This document shows, piece after piece, positions 19,936-28,542 of a DNA stretch of 64,000 nt. Source of the DNA: Proteus columbae (GTDB taxonomy: Bacteria; Pseudomonadota; Gammaproteobacteria; Enterobacterales; Enterobacteriaceae). The position numbers and the translations under genes were made by a program. The notes below the pieces were generated by a model that worked only from the letters and a program-made list of their open reading frames with translations, did no database searches and was not told where the DNA came from. How positions within the stretch are numbered: the first letter of the stretch is position 1; each line of letters begins with the position of its first letter. The DNA lies in contig NZ_CP043925.1 in the NCBI RefSeq assembly GCF_009914335.1, positions 3,410,001-3,474,000 of the forward strand, written 5' to 3'.

Positions 19936-20826
19936 GGCCTTGTCGCAAATTCTTCAGGTTAACTCGATGTTGACCATGGGGAGAGAAGTTGCCGCTCCTG
20001 ATATTGCGGAGCGAGCCGATGATTTTGAATACCATTGCCGAAAAGCTGAAGCGCCAGTCGAAGGATGATTTCAAGGGCAGGCATTTCGAGGCCTGGCTGA
20101 TTGTACAGGCGGTTGCCTGGTACTTGCGCTACCCGCTCAGCTATCGTGACTTGGAAGAGATGTTTCGCGAGCGGGGCTTCGAGGTCGATCATAGCACGAT
20201 CAACCGCTGGGTATTGGCTTATGCACCTGTCATCGAGAAACGGCTGCGGCAGTTTCGTCGACCCCATTGCGGCTCGGTCCGGATTGATGAGACCTATGTC
20301 AAGATCCGCGGCAAATGGCGCTATCTGTACCGAGCCATCGATAAGCATGGCAATCCGGTGGATTTCCTGCTGACCGCTAAGCGCGATCTCGACGCTGCCA
20401 AGCGGTTCTTCCGAAAGATGCTTAAAGATGAACCCTTGTTGTCGCCGAACAGGATTGGGACGGACGGGGCCAACACCTTCCCGTCAACGATCAAAACGTC
20501 GGTTGATGATGGGCTTCTCCATCCCGATCCCGTGCATTATGTGACCAAACATCTCCAGCAGGGGATTGAGAGCGACCATTTCCGGGTGAAGAAGAACATG
20601 CCGAAGATCGGCGGTTTCCAATCCTTTAACACGGCGCGGCGAACCATCGCGGGTTTCGAGGCGATGCTGTGGCTGCGGAAGGGCTTTGGCTTTTCAGGCG
20701 GCTGGACCGTCAATGACCAGAATGATTTGCTTGCGCGCCTCTTCGGACTGCAAAAGGTTAACAAAGCATGAAAATACCGGCCTTGGCTGGGTGATAGCTG
20801 CCTCCAAAAGTGTTTGCGACACGCCC
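19936..20826 (+). mobile_element. IS6-family element (ISEc59-like)
   Basis: Imperfect terminal repeats: GGCCTTGTCGCAAA on the left, and GGGCGTGTCGCAAA read inward from the right (two mismatches). It sits between Tn5393 tnpA and a truncated aac(3) gene. ISEc59 is the IS6-family element usually seen beside aph(4)-Ia and aac(3)-IV, which supports the name; the exact ends are my estimate. Confidence 0.75.
20019..20771 (+). CDS. IS6-family transposase (ISEc59-like)
   Basis: A 250-residue IS6-family DDE transposase from the ATG at 20019 (MILNTIAEKLKRQ). The first catalytic Asp is in VRIDETYVKIRGKW near residue 85, the second in RIGTDGANTF near 145, and the Glu-containing part is GIESDHFRVKKNMP near 185. 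It belongs to the same family as IS26 but is clearly a different branch. Elements of this family move by replicative co-integration and tend to sit at resistance-gene boundaries, as here. The frame is open upstream to 19989, but the internal ATG gives the usual family length. Confidence 0.88.
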   Translation: MILNTIAEKLKRQSKDDFKGRHFEAWLIVQAVAWYLRYPLSYRDLEEMFRERGFEVDHSTINRWVLAYAPVIEKRLRQFRRPHCGSVRIDETYVKIRGKWRYLYRAIDKHGNPVDFLLTAKRDLDAAKRFFRKMLKDEPLLSPNRIGTDGANTFPSTIKTSVDDGLLHPDPVHYVTKHLQQGIESDHFRVKKNMPKIGGFQSFNTARRTIAGFEAMLWLRKGFGFSGGWTVNDQNDLLARLFGLQKVNKA

Positions 20827-21187
20827 GGAACAATTCAGCCACTGCACCCATGTTCCGAGTTGGTGTGGTTTGCGGATCGTATGCCGGCATCTCGTTGCGC
20901 AAGATCTGCACCCAATCGGCAGGCACGGGCGGCGATCTCCAATCTGCGGGATCAGTCAGATCACCCGAGTGCGTGGGCATGACAATCGTGCCCTGGGGAC
21001 CAACACAATCCAGAAGGGCCTGAATCACTGCGACCGGCCCTCCCGCGACCCAGCCGAGCGAGCTTAGCGAACTGTGGACGAGAACTGTGCCACCAAGCGT
21101 AAGGCCGTTCTCTCGCATTTGCCTTGCTAGGCTCGCGCGAGTTGCTGGCTGAGGCGTTCTCGAAATCAGCTCTTGTTCGGTCGGCAT
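20827..21187 (-). pseudogene. aac(3)-family aminoglycoside acetyltransferase, 5' fragment cut by IS
   Basis: About 120 N-terminal residues (MPTEQELISRTPQPATRA through NMGAVAELFR) match the start of AAC(3) N-acetyltransferases: VLVHSSLSSLGWVAGGP and VMPTHSGDLTDP are family-typical. The ISEc59-like element cuts the gene at about 20826, removing the catalytic C-terminal half. It begins 5 bp after the aph(4)-Ia stop and would be the third gene of the aac(3)-IV/aph(4)-Ia operon. It is not a copy of the complete aac(3)-IV at 22447-23223. Confidence 0.85.
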
Positions 21188-21192
21188 CTACT

Positions 21193-22218
21193 CTATTCCT
21201 TTGCCCTCGGACGAGTGCTGGGGCGTCGGTTTCCACTATCGGCGAGTACTTCTACACAGCCATCGGTCCAGACGGCCGCGCTTCTGCGGGCGATTTGTGT
21301 ACGCCCGACAGTCCCGGCTCCGGATCGGACGATTGCGTCGCATCGACCCTGCGCCCAAGCTGCATCATCGAAATTGCCGTCAACCAAGCTCTGATAGAGT
21401 TGGTCAAGACCAATGCGGAGCATATACGCCCGGAGCCGCGGCGATCCTGCAAGCTCCGGATGCCTCCGCTCGAAGTAGCGCGTCTGCTGCTCCATACAAG
21501 CCAACCACGGCCTCCAGAAGAAGATGTTGGCGACCTCGTATTGGGAATCCCCGAACATCGCCTCGCTCCAGTCAATGACCGCTGTTATGCGGCCATTGTC
21601 CGTCAGGACATTGTTGGAGCCGAAATCCGCGTGCACGAGGTGCCGGACTTCGGGGCAGTCCTCGGCCCAAAGCATCAGCTCATCGAGAGCCTGCGCGACG
21701 GACGCACTGACGGTGTCGTCCATCACAGTTTGCCAGTGATACACATGGGGATCAGCAATCGCGCATATGAAATCACGCCATGTAGTGTATTGACCGATTC
21801 CTTGCGGTCCGAATGGGCCGAACCCGCTCGTCTGGCTAAGATCGGCCGCAGCGATCGCATCCATGGCCTCCGCGACCGGCTGCAGAACAGCGGGCAGTTC
21901 GGTTTCAGGCAGGTCTTGCAACGTGACACCCTGTGCACGGCGGGAGATGCAATAGGTCAGGCTCTCGCTGAATTCCCCAATGTCAAGCACTTCCGGAATC
22001 GGGAGCGCGGCCGATGCAAAGTGCCGATAAACATAACGATCTTTGTAGAAACCATCGGCGCAGCTATTTACCCGCAGGACATATCCACGCCCTCCTACAT
22101 CGAAGCTGAAAGCACGAGATTCTTCGCCCTCCGAGAGCTGCATCAGGTCGGAGACGCTGTCGAACTTTTCGATCAGAAACTTCTCGACAGACGTCGCGGT
22201 GAGTTCAGGCTTTTTCAT
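21193..22218 (-). CDS. aph(4)-Ia: Hygromycin B 4-O-phosphotransferase APH(4)-Ia
   Basis: A 341-residue cytosolic kinase that phosphorylates hygromycin B. It starts MKKPELTATSVEKFLIEKF and contains the kinase catalytic segment HLVHADFGSNNVLTDNG near residue 195 and the metal-binding VIDWSEAMFGDS near 215. The length is exactly that of APH(4)-Ia and it looks complete. It is downstream of aac(3)-IV on the same strand, the known operon order, with a 228-bp spacer that shows no convincing gene. Confidence 0.97.
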   Translation of the reverse strand: MKKPELTATSVEKFLIEKFDSVSDLMQLSEGEESRAFSFDVGGRGYVLRVNSCADGFYKDRYVYRHFASAALPIPEVLDIGEFSESLTYCISRRAQGVTLQDLPETELPAVLQPVAEAMDAIAAADLSQTSGFGPFGPQGIGQYTTWRDFICAIADPHVYHWQTVMDDTVSASVAQALDELMLWAEDCPEVRHLVHADFGSNNVLTDNGRITAVIDWSEAMFGDSQYEVANIFFWRPWLACMEQQTRYFERRHPELAGSPRLRAYMLRIGLDQLYQSLVDGNFDDAAWAQGRCDAIVRSGAGTVGRTQIARRSAAVWTDGCVEVLADSGNRRPSTRPRAKE

Positions 22219-22446
22219 ATCTCATTGCCCCCGGACGAGCGTCTGCTCCGCCATTCGCCGTCCGCCGTGCCAATCGGATCAGCCGTCCAAATGCGGGATT
22301 TTCGTTAGTCGGAGGCCAAACGGCATTGAGCGTCAGCATATCATCAGCGAGCTGAAGAAAGACAATCCCCGATCCGCTCCACGTGTTGCCCCAGCAATCA
22401 GCGCGACCTTGCCCCTCCAACGTCATCTCGTTCTCCGCTCATGAGC

Positions 22447-23223
22447 TCAGCCAATCGACTGGCGAGCGGCATCGCATTCTTCGCATCCCGCCTCTGGCGG
22501 ATGCAGGAAGATCAACGGATCTCGGCCCAGTTGACCCAGGGCTGTCGCCACAATGTCGCGGGAGCGGATCAACCGAGCAAAGGCATGACCGACTGGACCT
22601 TCCTTCTGAAGGCTCTTCTCCTTGAGCCACCTGTCCGCCAAGGCAAAGCGCTCACAGCAGTGGTCATTCTCGAGATAATCGACGCGTACCAACTTGCCAT
22701 CCTGAAGAATGGTGCAGTGTCTCGGCACCCCATAGGGAACCTTTGCCATCAACTCGGCAAGATGCAGCGTCGTGTTGGCATCGTGTCCCACGCCGAGGAG
22801 AAGTACCTGCCCATCGAGTTCATGGACACGGGCGACCGGGCTTGCAGGCGAGTGAGGTGGCAGGGGCAATGGATCAGAGATGATCTGCTCTGCCTGTGGC
22901 CCCGCTGCCGCAAAGGCAAATGGATGGGCGCTGCGCTTTACATTTGGCAGGCGCCAGAATGTGTCAGAGACAACTCCAAGGTCCGGTGTAACGGGCGACG
23001 TGGCAGGATCGAACGGCTCGTCGTCCAGACCTGACCACGAGGGCATGACGAGCGTCCCTCCCGGACCCAGCGCAGCACGCAGGGCCTCGATCAGTCCAAG
23101 TGGCCCATCTTCGAGGGGCCGGACGCTACGGAAGGAGCTGTGGACCAGCAGCACACCGCCGGGGGTAACCCCAAGGTTGAGAAGCTGACCGATGAGCTCG
23201 GCTTTTCGCCATTCGTATTGCAC
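22447..23223 (-). CDS. aac(3)-IVa: Aminoglycoside 3-N-acetyltransferase AAC(3)-IV
   Basis: A 258-residue acetyl-CoA-dependent enzyme that modifies gentamicin, tobramycin and, unusually, apramycin. It reads QYEWRKAELIGQLLNLGV, then LLVHSSFRSVRP and VMPSWSGLDDEPF, and ends CEECDAARQSIG. I chose the GTG at 23223 because it gives the published length; an ATG nine codons earlier (23250) is also in frame. It is the first gene of the operon with aph(4)-Ia. IS26 lies 50 bp upstream and may supply promoter elements. Confidence 0.96.
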   Translation of the reverse strand: MQYEWRKAELIGQLLNLGVTPGGVLLVHSSFRSVRPLEDGPLGLIEALRAALGPGGTLVMPSWSGLDDEPFDPATSPVTPDLGVVSDTFWRLPNVKRSAHPFAFAAAGPQAEQIISDPLPLPPHSPASPVARVHELDGQVLLLGVGHDANTTLHLAELMAKVPYGVPRHCTILQDGKLVRVDYLENDHCCERFALADRWLKEKSLQKEGPVGHAFARLIRSRDIVATALGQLGRDPLIFLHPPEAGCEECDAARQSIG

Positions 23224-23252
23224 GACATTGCACTCCACCGCTGATGACATCA

Positions 23253-23273
23253 GTCGATCATAGCACGATCAAC
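23253..23273 (+). repeat. 21-bp remnant of the ISEc59-like transposase gene next to IS26
   Basis: These 21 bases, between the aac(3)-IV start and the IS26 end, are identical to 20184-20204 inside the ISEc59-like transposase gene and lie in the same orientation. IS26 begins immediately after. A second ISEc59-like copy probably once flanked the aminoglycoside genes and was almost wholly deleted by IS26. Confidence 0.75.
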
Positions 23274-24093
23274 GGCACTGTTGCAAATAGTCGGTGGTGA
23301 TAAACTTATCATCCCCTTTTGCTGATGGAGCTGCACATGAACCCATTCAAAGGCCGGCATTTTCAGCGTGACATCATTCTGTGGGCCGTACGCTGGTACT
23401 GCAAATACGGCATCAGTTACCGTGAGCTGCAGGAGATGCTGGCTGAACGCGGAGTGAATGTCGATCACTCCACGATTTACCGCTGGGTTCAGCGTTATGC
23501 GCCTGAAATGGAAAAACGGCTGCGCTGGTACTGGCGTAACCCTTCCGATCTTTGCCCGTGGCACATGGATGAAACCTACGTGAAGGTCAATGGCCGCTGG
23601 GCGTATCTGTACCGGGCCGTCGACAGCCGGGGCCGCACTGTCGATTTTTATCTCTCCTCCCGTCGTAACAGCAAAGCTGCATACCGGTTTCTGGGTAAAA
23701 TCCTCAACAACGTGAAGAAGTGGCAGATCCCGCGATTCATCAACACGGATAAAGCGCCCGCCTATGGTCGCGCGCTTGCTCTGCTCAAACGCGAAGGCCG
23801 GTGCCCGTCTGACGTTGAACACCGACAGATTAAGTACCGGAACAACGTGATTGAATGCGATCATGGCAAACTGAAACGGATAATCGGCGCCACGCTGGGA
23901 TTTAAATCCATGAAGACGGCTTACGCCACCATCAAAGGTATTGAGGTGATGCGTGCACTACGCAAAGGCCAGGCCTCAGCATTTTATTATGGTGATCCCC
24001 TGGGCGAAATGCGCCTGGTAAGCAGAGTTTTTGAAATGTAAGGCCTTTGAATAAGACAAAAGGCTGCCTCATCGCTAACTTTGCAACAGTGCC
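23274..24093 (+). mobile_element. IS26: IS26 copy 1
   Basis: 820 bp with the exact 14-bp terminal repeats GGCACTGTTGCAAA/TTTGCAACAGTGCC. The second IS26, at 25501-26320, is in the same orientation and encloses aph(3')-Ia. The two copies differ at one base (T at 24037, C at 26264). The outer 8-bp flanks are not identical, so the pair does not show a simple compound insertion. Confidence 0.98.
23337..24041 (+). CDS. tnpA26: IS26 transposase (copy 1)
   Basis: A 234-residue IS6-family DDE transposase starting MNPFKGRHFQRDIILWAVRW, with the catalytic Asp in HMDETYVKVNGRW, the second Asp in INTDKAPAYG and the Glu in VIECDHGKLKR. It drives replicative and conservative IS26 co-integration. This copy ends in FEM, while the second copy ends in FET. 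Confidence 0.98.
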   Translation: MNPFKGRHFQRDIILWAVRWYCKYGISYRELQEMLAERGVNVDHSTIYRWVQRYAPEMEKRLRWYWRNPSDLCPWHMDETYVKVNGRWAYLYRAVDSRGRTVDFYLSSRRNSKAAYRFLGKILNNVKKWQIPRFINTDKAPAYGRALALLKREGRCPSDVEHRQIKYRNNVIECDHGKLKRIIGATLGFKSMKTAYATIKGIEVMRALRKGQASAFYYGDPLGEMRLVSRVFEM

Positions 24094-24482
24094 ATTTTAA
24101 GCGTTATGCTAAGCCCAGGAAGCCGCAGGATCTTTTGAACCACAACTGCATTAACGTCCGCTATTCTGATACGAGTGGATTGTACGCCTGGGAATTCGAG
24201 AAAGATGCTCAGAAATTCAGTCTGAAAGTCAAAGGGCAATATATTGCGAACAGCACGATTCATCAGCTCGATGCAGCATTAGACGGGCTGGGGATTGCCT
24301 ATATTCCCGAGTATGTTGCAGATGGATATATCAAAAGCGGCAAGCTGATTGCTGTTCTGACCGAGTGGTGTCCATATTTTGACGGCTACCATATTTATTA
24401 TCCTCACCGCCGACAGGATTCTCCTGCGTTTATGGCTTTTCTGCAAGTTTTGCGTGACAGGTACAATAATGGAATAAGATAA
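24094..24482 (+). pseudogene. LysR-family regulator, C-terminal fragment cut by IS26
   Basis: About 129 residues of a LysR substrate-binding domain ([14 protein letters not shown], then [16 protein letters not shown], ending [13 protein letters not shown]). The DNA-binding half has been removed by IS26. This fragment is commonly seen between IS26 and aph(3')-Ia in multiresistance regions. It has no start codon of its own and no likely function. Confidence 0.85.
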
Positions 24483-24618
24483 ATTTATGAGTAAAGGATT
24501 ATGTCCACGATAAGCACCTGGGTCGATTCCTGGGAGGCGGCCATGAGGGTAGGGAAGCGCCGTCCCGTCAAGTCAGCGTAATGCTCTGCCAGTGTTACAA
24601 CCAATTAACCAATTCTGA

Positions 24619-25434
24619 TTAGAAAAACTCATCGAGCATCAAATGAAACTGCAATTTATTCATATCAGGATTATCAATACCATATTTTTGAAAAAGCCGT
24701 TTCTGTAATGAAGGAGAAAACTCACCGAGGCAGTTCCATAGGATGGCAAGATCCTGGTATCGGTCTGCGATTCCGACTCGTCCAACATCAATACAACCTA
24801 TTAATTTCCCCTCGTCAAAAATAAGGTTATCAAGTGAGAAATCACCATGAGTGACGACTGAATCCGGTGAGAATGGCAAAAGCTTATGCATTTCTTTCCA
24901 GACTTGTTCAACAGGCCAGCCATTACGCTCGTCATCAAAATCACTCGCATCAACCAAACCGTTATTCATTCGTGATTGCGCCTGAGCGAGACGAAATGCG
25001 CGATCGCTGTTAAAAGGACAATTACAAACAGGAATCGAATGCAACCGGCGCAGGAACGCTGCCAGCGCATCAACAATATTTTCACCTGAATCAGGATATT
25101 CTTCTAATACCTGGAATGCTGTTTTCCCGGGGATCGCAGTGGTGAGTAACCATGCATCATCAGGAGTACGGATAAAATGCTTGATGGTCGGAAGAGGCAT
25201 AAATGCCGTCAGCCAGTTTAGTCTGACCATCTCATCTGTAACATCATTGGCAACGCTACCTTTGCCATGTTTCAGAAACAACTCTGGCGCATTGGGCTTC
25301 CCATACAATCGATAGATTGTCGCACCTGATTGCCCGACATTATCGCGAGCCCATCTATACCCATATAAATCAGCATCCAGGTTGGAATTTAATCGCGGCC
25401 TCGAGCAAGACGTTTCCCGTTGAATATGGCTCAT
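24619..25434 (-). CDS. aph(3')-Ia: Aminoglycoside 3'-phosphotransferase APH(3')-Ia
   Basis: A 271-residue cytosolic kinase giving kanamycin and neomycin resistance by ATP-dependent phosphorylation of the 3'-hydroxyl. It starts MSHIQRETSCSRPRLNSNLD, has the catalytic VVTHGDFSLDNLIFDEG near residue 190 and the metal-binding IDVGRVGIADRYQD near 210, and ends LHLMLDEFF-like (FHLMLDEFF). The length is that of the family type. Directly repeated IS26 copies flank it, with a lysR fragment between it and the left copy (Tn4352-like context). Confidence 0.98.
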   Translation of the reverse strand: MSHIQRETSCSRPRLNSNLDADLYGYRWARDNVGQSGATIYRLYGKPNAPELFLKHGKGSVANDVTDEMVRLNWLTAFMPLPTIKHFIRTPDDAWLLTTAIPGKTAFQVLEEYPDSGENIVDALAAFLRRLHSIPVCNCPFNSDRAFRLAQAQSRMNNGLVDASDFDDERNGWPVEQVWKEMHKLLPFSPDSVVTHGDFSLDNLIFDEGKLIGCIDVGRVGIADRYQDLAILWNCLGEFSPSLQKRLFQKYGIDNPDMNKLQFHLMLDEFF

Positions 25435-25500
25435 AACACCCCTTGTATTACTGTTTATGTAAGCAGACAGTTTTATTGTTCATGATGATATATTTTTATC

Positions 25501-26320
25501 GGCACTGTTGCAAATAGTCGGTGGTGATAAACTTATCATCCCCTTTTGCTGATGGAGCTGCACATGAACCCATTCAAAGGCCGGCATTTTCAGCGTGACA
25601 TCATTCTGTGGGCCGTACGCTGGTACTGCAAATACGGCATCAGTTACCGTGAGCTGCAGGAGATGCTGGCTGAACGCGGAGTGAATGTCGATCACTCCAC
25701 GATTTACCGCTGGGTTCAGCGTTATGCGCCTGAAATGGAAAAACGGCTGCGCTGGTACTGGCGTAACCCTTCCGATCTTTGCCCGTGGCACATGGATGAA
25801 ACCTACGTGAAGGTCAATGGCCGCTGGGCGTATCTGTACCGGGCCGTCGACAGCCGGGGCCGCACTGTCGATTTTTATCTCTCCTCCCGTCGTAACAGCA
25901 AAGCTGCATACCGGTTTCTGGGTAAAATCCTCAACAACGTGAAGAAGTGGCAGATCCCGCGATTCATCAACACGGATAAAGCGCCCGCCTATGGTCGCGC
26001 GCTTGCTCTGCTCAAACGCGAAGGCCGGTGCCCGTCTGACGTTGAACACCGACAGATTAAGTACCGGAACAACGTGATTGAATGCGATCATGGCAAACTG
26101 AAACGGATAATCGGCGCCACGCTGGGATTTAAATCCATGAAGACGGCTTACGCCACCATCAAAGGTATTGAGGTGATGCGTGCACTACGCAAAGGCCAGG
26201 CCTCAGCATTTTATTATGGTGATCCCCTGGGCGAAATGCGCCTGGTAAGCAGAGTTTTTGAAACGTAAGGCCTTTGAATAAGACAAAAGGCTGCCTCATC
26301 GCTAACTTTGCAACAGTGCC
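25501..26320 (+). mobile_element. IS26: IS26 copy 2
   Basis: 820 bp with the same perfect 14-bp ends as copy 1 and the same orientation. The right end abuts the N-terminal part of Tn5393 tnpA. A stretch of 3'-terminal IS26 sequence extends that tnpA frame artificially. Confidence 0.98.
25564..26268 (+). CDS. tnpA26: IS26 transposase (copy 2)
   Basis: Identical to copy 1 except for the last residue (T instead of M, ACG for ATG at 26263-26265). All catalytic residues are the same, so it should be active. Confidence 0.97.
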   Translation: MNPFKGRHFQRDIILWAVRWYCKYGISYRELQEMLAERGVNVDHSTIYRWVQRYAPEMEKRLRWYWRNPSDLCPWHMDETYVKVNGRWAYLYRAVDSRGRTVDFYLSSRRNSKAAYRFLGKILNNVKKWQIPRFINTDKAPAYGRALALLKREGRCPSDVEHRQIKYRNNVIECDHGKLKRIIGATLGFKSMKTAYATIKGIEVMRALRKGQASAFYYGDPLGEMRLVSRVFET

Positions 26321-27378
26321 CTCGCGATGACATCGCCCAGCGGCTGGCCATCATCCTGTGCATCGACCAGGGCGCCCCCGATCTCGGCGAAGGATTTCAG
26401 GGTGTCACGCACCACCCCCGCTTCGTCTGCGACCTTTGCATGGCAAATACGCTCCGAAGCACGGTAGAGACGGCCGACGATCCGGTCGTGGGTTTCGACC
26501 ACTGCGTCGGCCAACATCGCCTGCCATTCCGAGACGCAAACAGCCAAGATCGCAAGCCGCCTGTCCTCCGGGAGATCGCGCATGCCGTCGGCATAATACC
26601 GTTCACCCTGCCTGCGCAGACGAGTCACCCGATGGGCAGGAACGCCGGCAAGCAGATCCTCGGGGAGATCGACGCGTTGCAGATATTCGAGCCGGTCGAG
26701 CAGCCGGTTGGCCGACGAAGAGTTCGAGCCAGGCTCGAACTGGCGCAGCCACACAAAACGGGTCACCCGATCATCAGCCGTCTCCTCGAGCAATGCCAGC
26801 AACTGTTCTCGGATCGACATAGGCAGCCGACTGGCGATCCTCGTCTCGATGCGTCGCTCGGCATCGACGAGAGCCGCGGCACAAAGCCGCTCGATCGTGG
26901 ATGTCGCGGGAAGGACAGTGCGGGTGCGTCGGCACTCGGCTACGAAGCGACGGGCGATATCCTCGTTCGACACCGCCATCTCGGCTTCTCGGAACAACCA
27001 TTCCTTCAGCTCGCTCGCACCACGTCCGGAGAAGGTGCGGAAGCCGTAGAGCCCCCGTAACTCGGCAAGATGCTCGTGCCGTGTTTCCTCGCGGGCAGCA
27101 TAGTCTACGAGATCGTCGGCACCCAGGCCAAGCTGCGCTCCGATAAATTCGATGACCTCTGCAGGGATCAGTTCGCCTGGAGCCAGCACCCGGCCGGGAT
27201 AGCGCAGGACACACAATTGCAGGGCGAAGCCGAACCTGTTGTGAGCGCGCCGACGCAGCCTGATATGCCCAAAGTCTTCATCACTCAGCGTATAGTGCTT
27301 GAGCAAATCCGTCTGTGAAGTCGGCAAGCGCAACAGCGCGTCTTTCTGCCGATCGGTTAGAGTGACGCGACGCGGCAT
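26321..27378 (-). pseudogene. tnpA: Tn5393 tnpA, 5' part (N-terminal ~353 residues)
   Basis: It begins MPRRVTLTDRQKDALLRLPT and continues through the DUF4158-type N-terminal region of the Tn5393 transposase to about GQPLGDVIA, where IS26 starts (26320). It starts 126 bp from tnpR in divergent orientation, the normal Tn5393 order. The catalytic part is at 18434-19935, with a gap of roughly 130 residues lost. The native tnpA promoter is probably intact, but the product lacks the DDE core. Confidence 0.93.
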
Positions 27379-27503
27379 ACATGTTCCTTTTTCAAAATCT
27401 GATAGCGTTCAAGACGCTTTGTTTATGAAGCTGGTTGAGATACATTTCCAGAGGTCAATGCAATCGTGGCCGAAGCGCCGCCTCAAACCAACGTTTGTGA
27501 TAC
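27379..27503. promoter_or_regulatory. Tn5393 res site / divergent tnpA-tnpR promoter region
   Basis: 125 bp between the divergent tnpA and tnpR starts. In Tn5393 the resolution site and both promoters lie here. It contains AT-rich symmetric segments (TTTTCAAAATCTGATAGCG and neighbours). The assignment is by position. Confidence 0.7.
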
Positions 27504-28118
27504 ATGCTGATCGGATATGCCCGCGTCTCCAAAGCCGATGGCTCGCAGTCTCTCGACCTGCAGCACGACGCCTTGCGCGCCGCAGGTGTCGAACGGGACA
27601 ATATCTATGATGATCTTGCTTCCGGCGGTCGTGATGATCGCCCTGGCTTGACTGCCTGCCTCAAGTCATTGCGTGACGGCGATGTGCTGGTGGTCTGGAA
27701 GCTCGATCGCCTCGGACGATCGCTTGCCCATCTGGTCAACACGGTGAAGGAGCTGTCAGACCGCAAGATCGGCCTGCGGGTTCTGACTGGAAAGGGCGCT
27801 CAGATCGACACCACGACTGCGTCCGGTCGCATGGTGTTCGGAATCTTCGCCACCTTGGCCGAGTTCGAGCGGGATCTGATCCGAGAGCGCACCATGGCGG
27901 GTCTCGCCTCCGCGAGAGCGCGCGGTCGCAAGGGCGGACGAAAATTCGCGCTCACCAAAGCTCAGGTGCGTCTCGCGCAAGCCGCCATGGCCCAGCGCGA
28001 TACTTCAGTTTCCGATCTCTGCAAGGAACTCGGCATCGAGCGCGTCACTCTCTACCGATATGTCGGTCCCAAAGGCGAGCTCAGAGACCATGGAAAGCAT
28101 GTTCTCGGACTTACGTAG
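27504..28118 (+). CDS. tnpR: Tn5393 resolvase TnpR
   Basis: A 204-residue serine recombinase. It opens MLIGYARVSKADGSQSLDLQ, where Ser9 of YARVS is the nucleophile. The segment VVWKLDRLGRSLAHL near residue 62 and the C-terminal helix-turn-helix (DTSVSDLCKELGIERVTLYRY) are typical of Tn3-type resolvases. It resolves transposition cointegrates at res and represses tnpA. It looks intact even though tnpA is broken. Confidence 0.97.
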   Translation: MLIGYARVSKADGSQSLDLQHDALRAAGVERDNIYDDLASGGRDDRPGLTACLKSLRDGDVLVVWKLDRLGRSLAHLVNTVKELSDRKIGLRVLTGKGAQIDTTTASGRMVFGIFATLAEFERDLIRERTMAGLASARARGRKGGRKFALTKAQVRLAQAAMAQRDTSVSDLCKELGIERVTLYRYVGPKGELRDHGKHVLGLT

Positions 28119-28236
28119 CAACTCGTTTCTTTTCGCAGGTTGAGCCACAGAGGTGGATCAGGAAATTTGAACAACACTTATAAGTGATATTTTGCTCCCC
28201 AAATGATGTTATAAACATCAATATATGGAGTATTTT

Positions 28237-28542
28237 ATGACACGTAGACCAAGAAGAAATCATTCAAATGACTTTAAAGCTAAGGTAGCACTTGCTGCGA
28301 TTAAAGCAGAAAAAACACTTGCTGAATTGAGTGCTGAATTTGATGTTCATCAAAACCAAATTATTGACTGGAAAAATCAACTGATTTCAGCTTCCTCGCA
28401 AGCTTTCGATCAATCAAAAGCTCCAACAGAACCACCCATCGATCTAAAAAAACTACATGCAAAAATCGGTGAGCAGGCATTAGAAATTGATTTTTTAGAA
28501 GGTGTGTTGAAGAAACTGGGTCGCTTCAACCACAAAAGTTAA
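28237..28542 (+). CDS. IS3-family OrfA
   Basis: A 101-residue protein from the ATG at 28237, preceded by GGAG at good spacing. The N-terminal helix-turn-helix (FKAKVALAAIKAEKTLAEL and FDVHQNQIIDWKNQL) and C-terminal leucine-zipper region (LKKLHAKIGEQALEIDFL) are typical of IS3 OrfA. A TTTTTTA heptamer in frame (T TTT TTA, 28491-28497) is a canonical -1 slippery site that would fuse it to OrfB. Confidence 0.85.
   Translation: MTRRPRRNHSNDFKAKVALAAIKAEKTLAELSAEFDVHQNQIIDWKNQLISASSQAFDQSKAPTEPPIDLKKLHAKIGEQALEIDFLEGVLKKLGRFNHKS

Noticed and set aside
18434-20074. A single 546-residue transposase
   Set aside because: Its first 45 or so residues are the reverse strand of the ISEc59-like element; only the part after about 19935 (reading leftwards) is Tn5393 TnpA.
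21124-22308. 394-residue plus-strand frame
   Set aside because: Antisense of aph(4)-Ia; the minus-strand protein is a clear match to the known enzyme.
22205-22426. 73-residue minus-strand frame between aph(4)-Ia and aac(3)-IV
   Set aside because: No recognisable domain, overlaps the aph(4)-Ia start, and the composition is what a high-GC spacer gives by chance.
23250-23864. Minus-strand frame of 204 residues across IS26 (also 25480-26091)
   Set aside because: Antisense of the IS26 transposase, with no independent support.
24081-24482. A functional LysR regulator
   Set aside because: It lacks the helix-turn-helix half and starts inside IS26.
23274-26320. Clean IS26 compound transposon with target duplication
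   Set aside because: The outer 8-bp flanks (CGATCAAC and CTCGCGAT) differ, so a single compound insertion is not supported.
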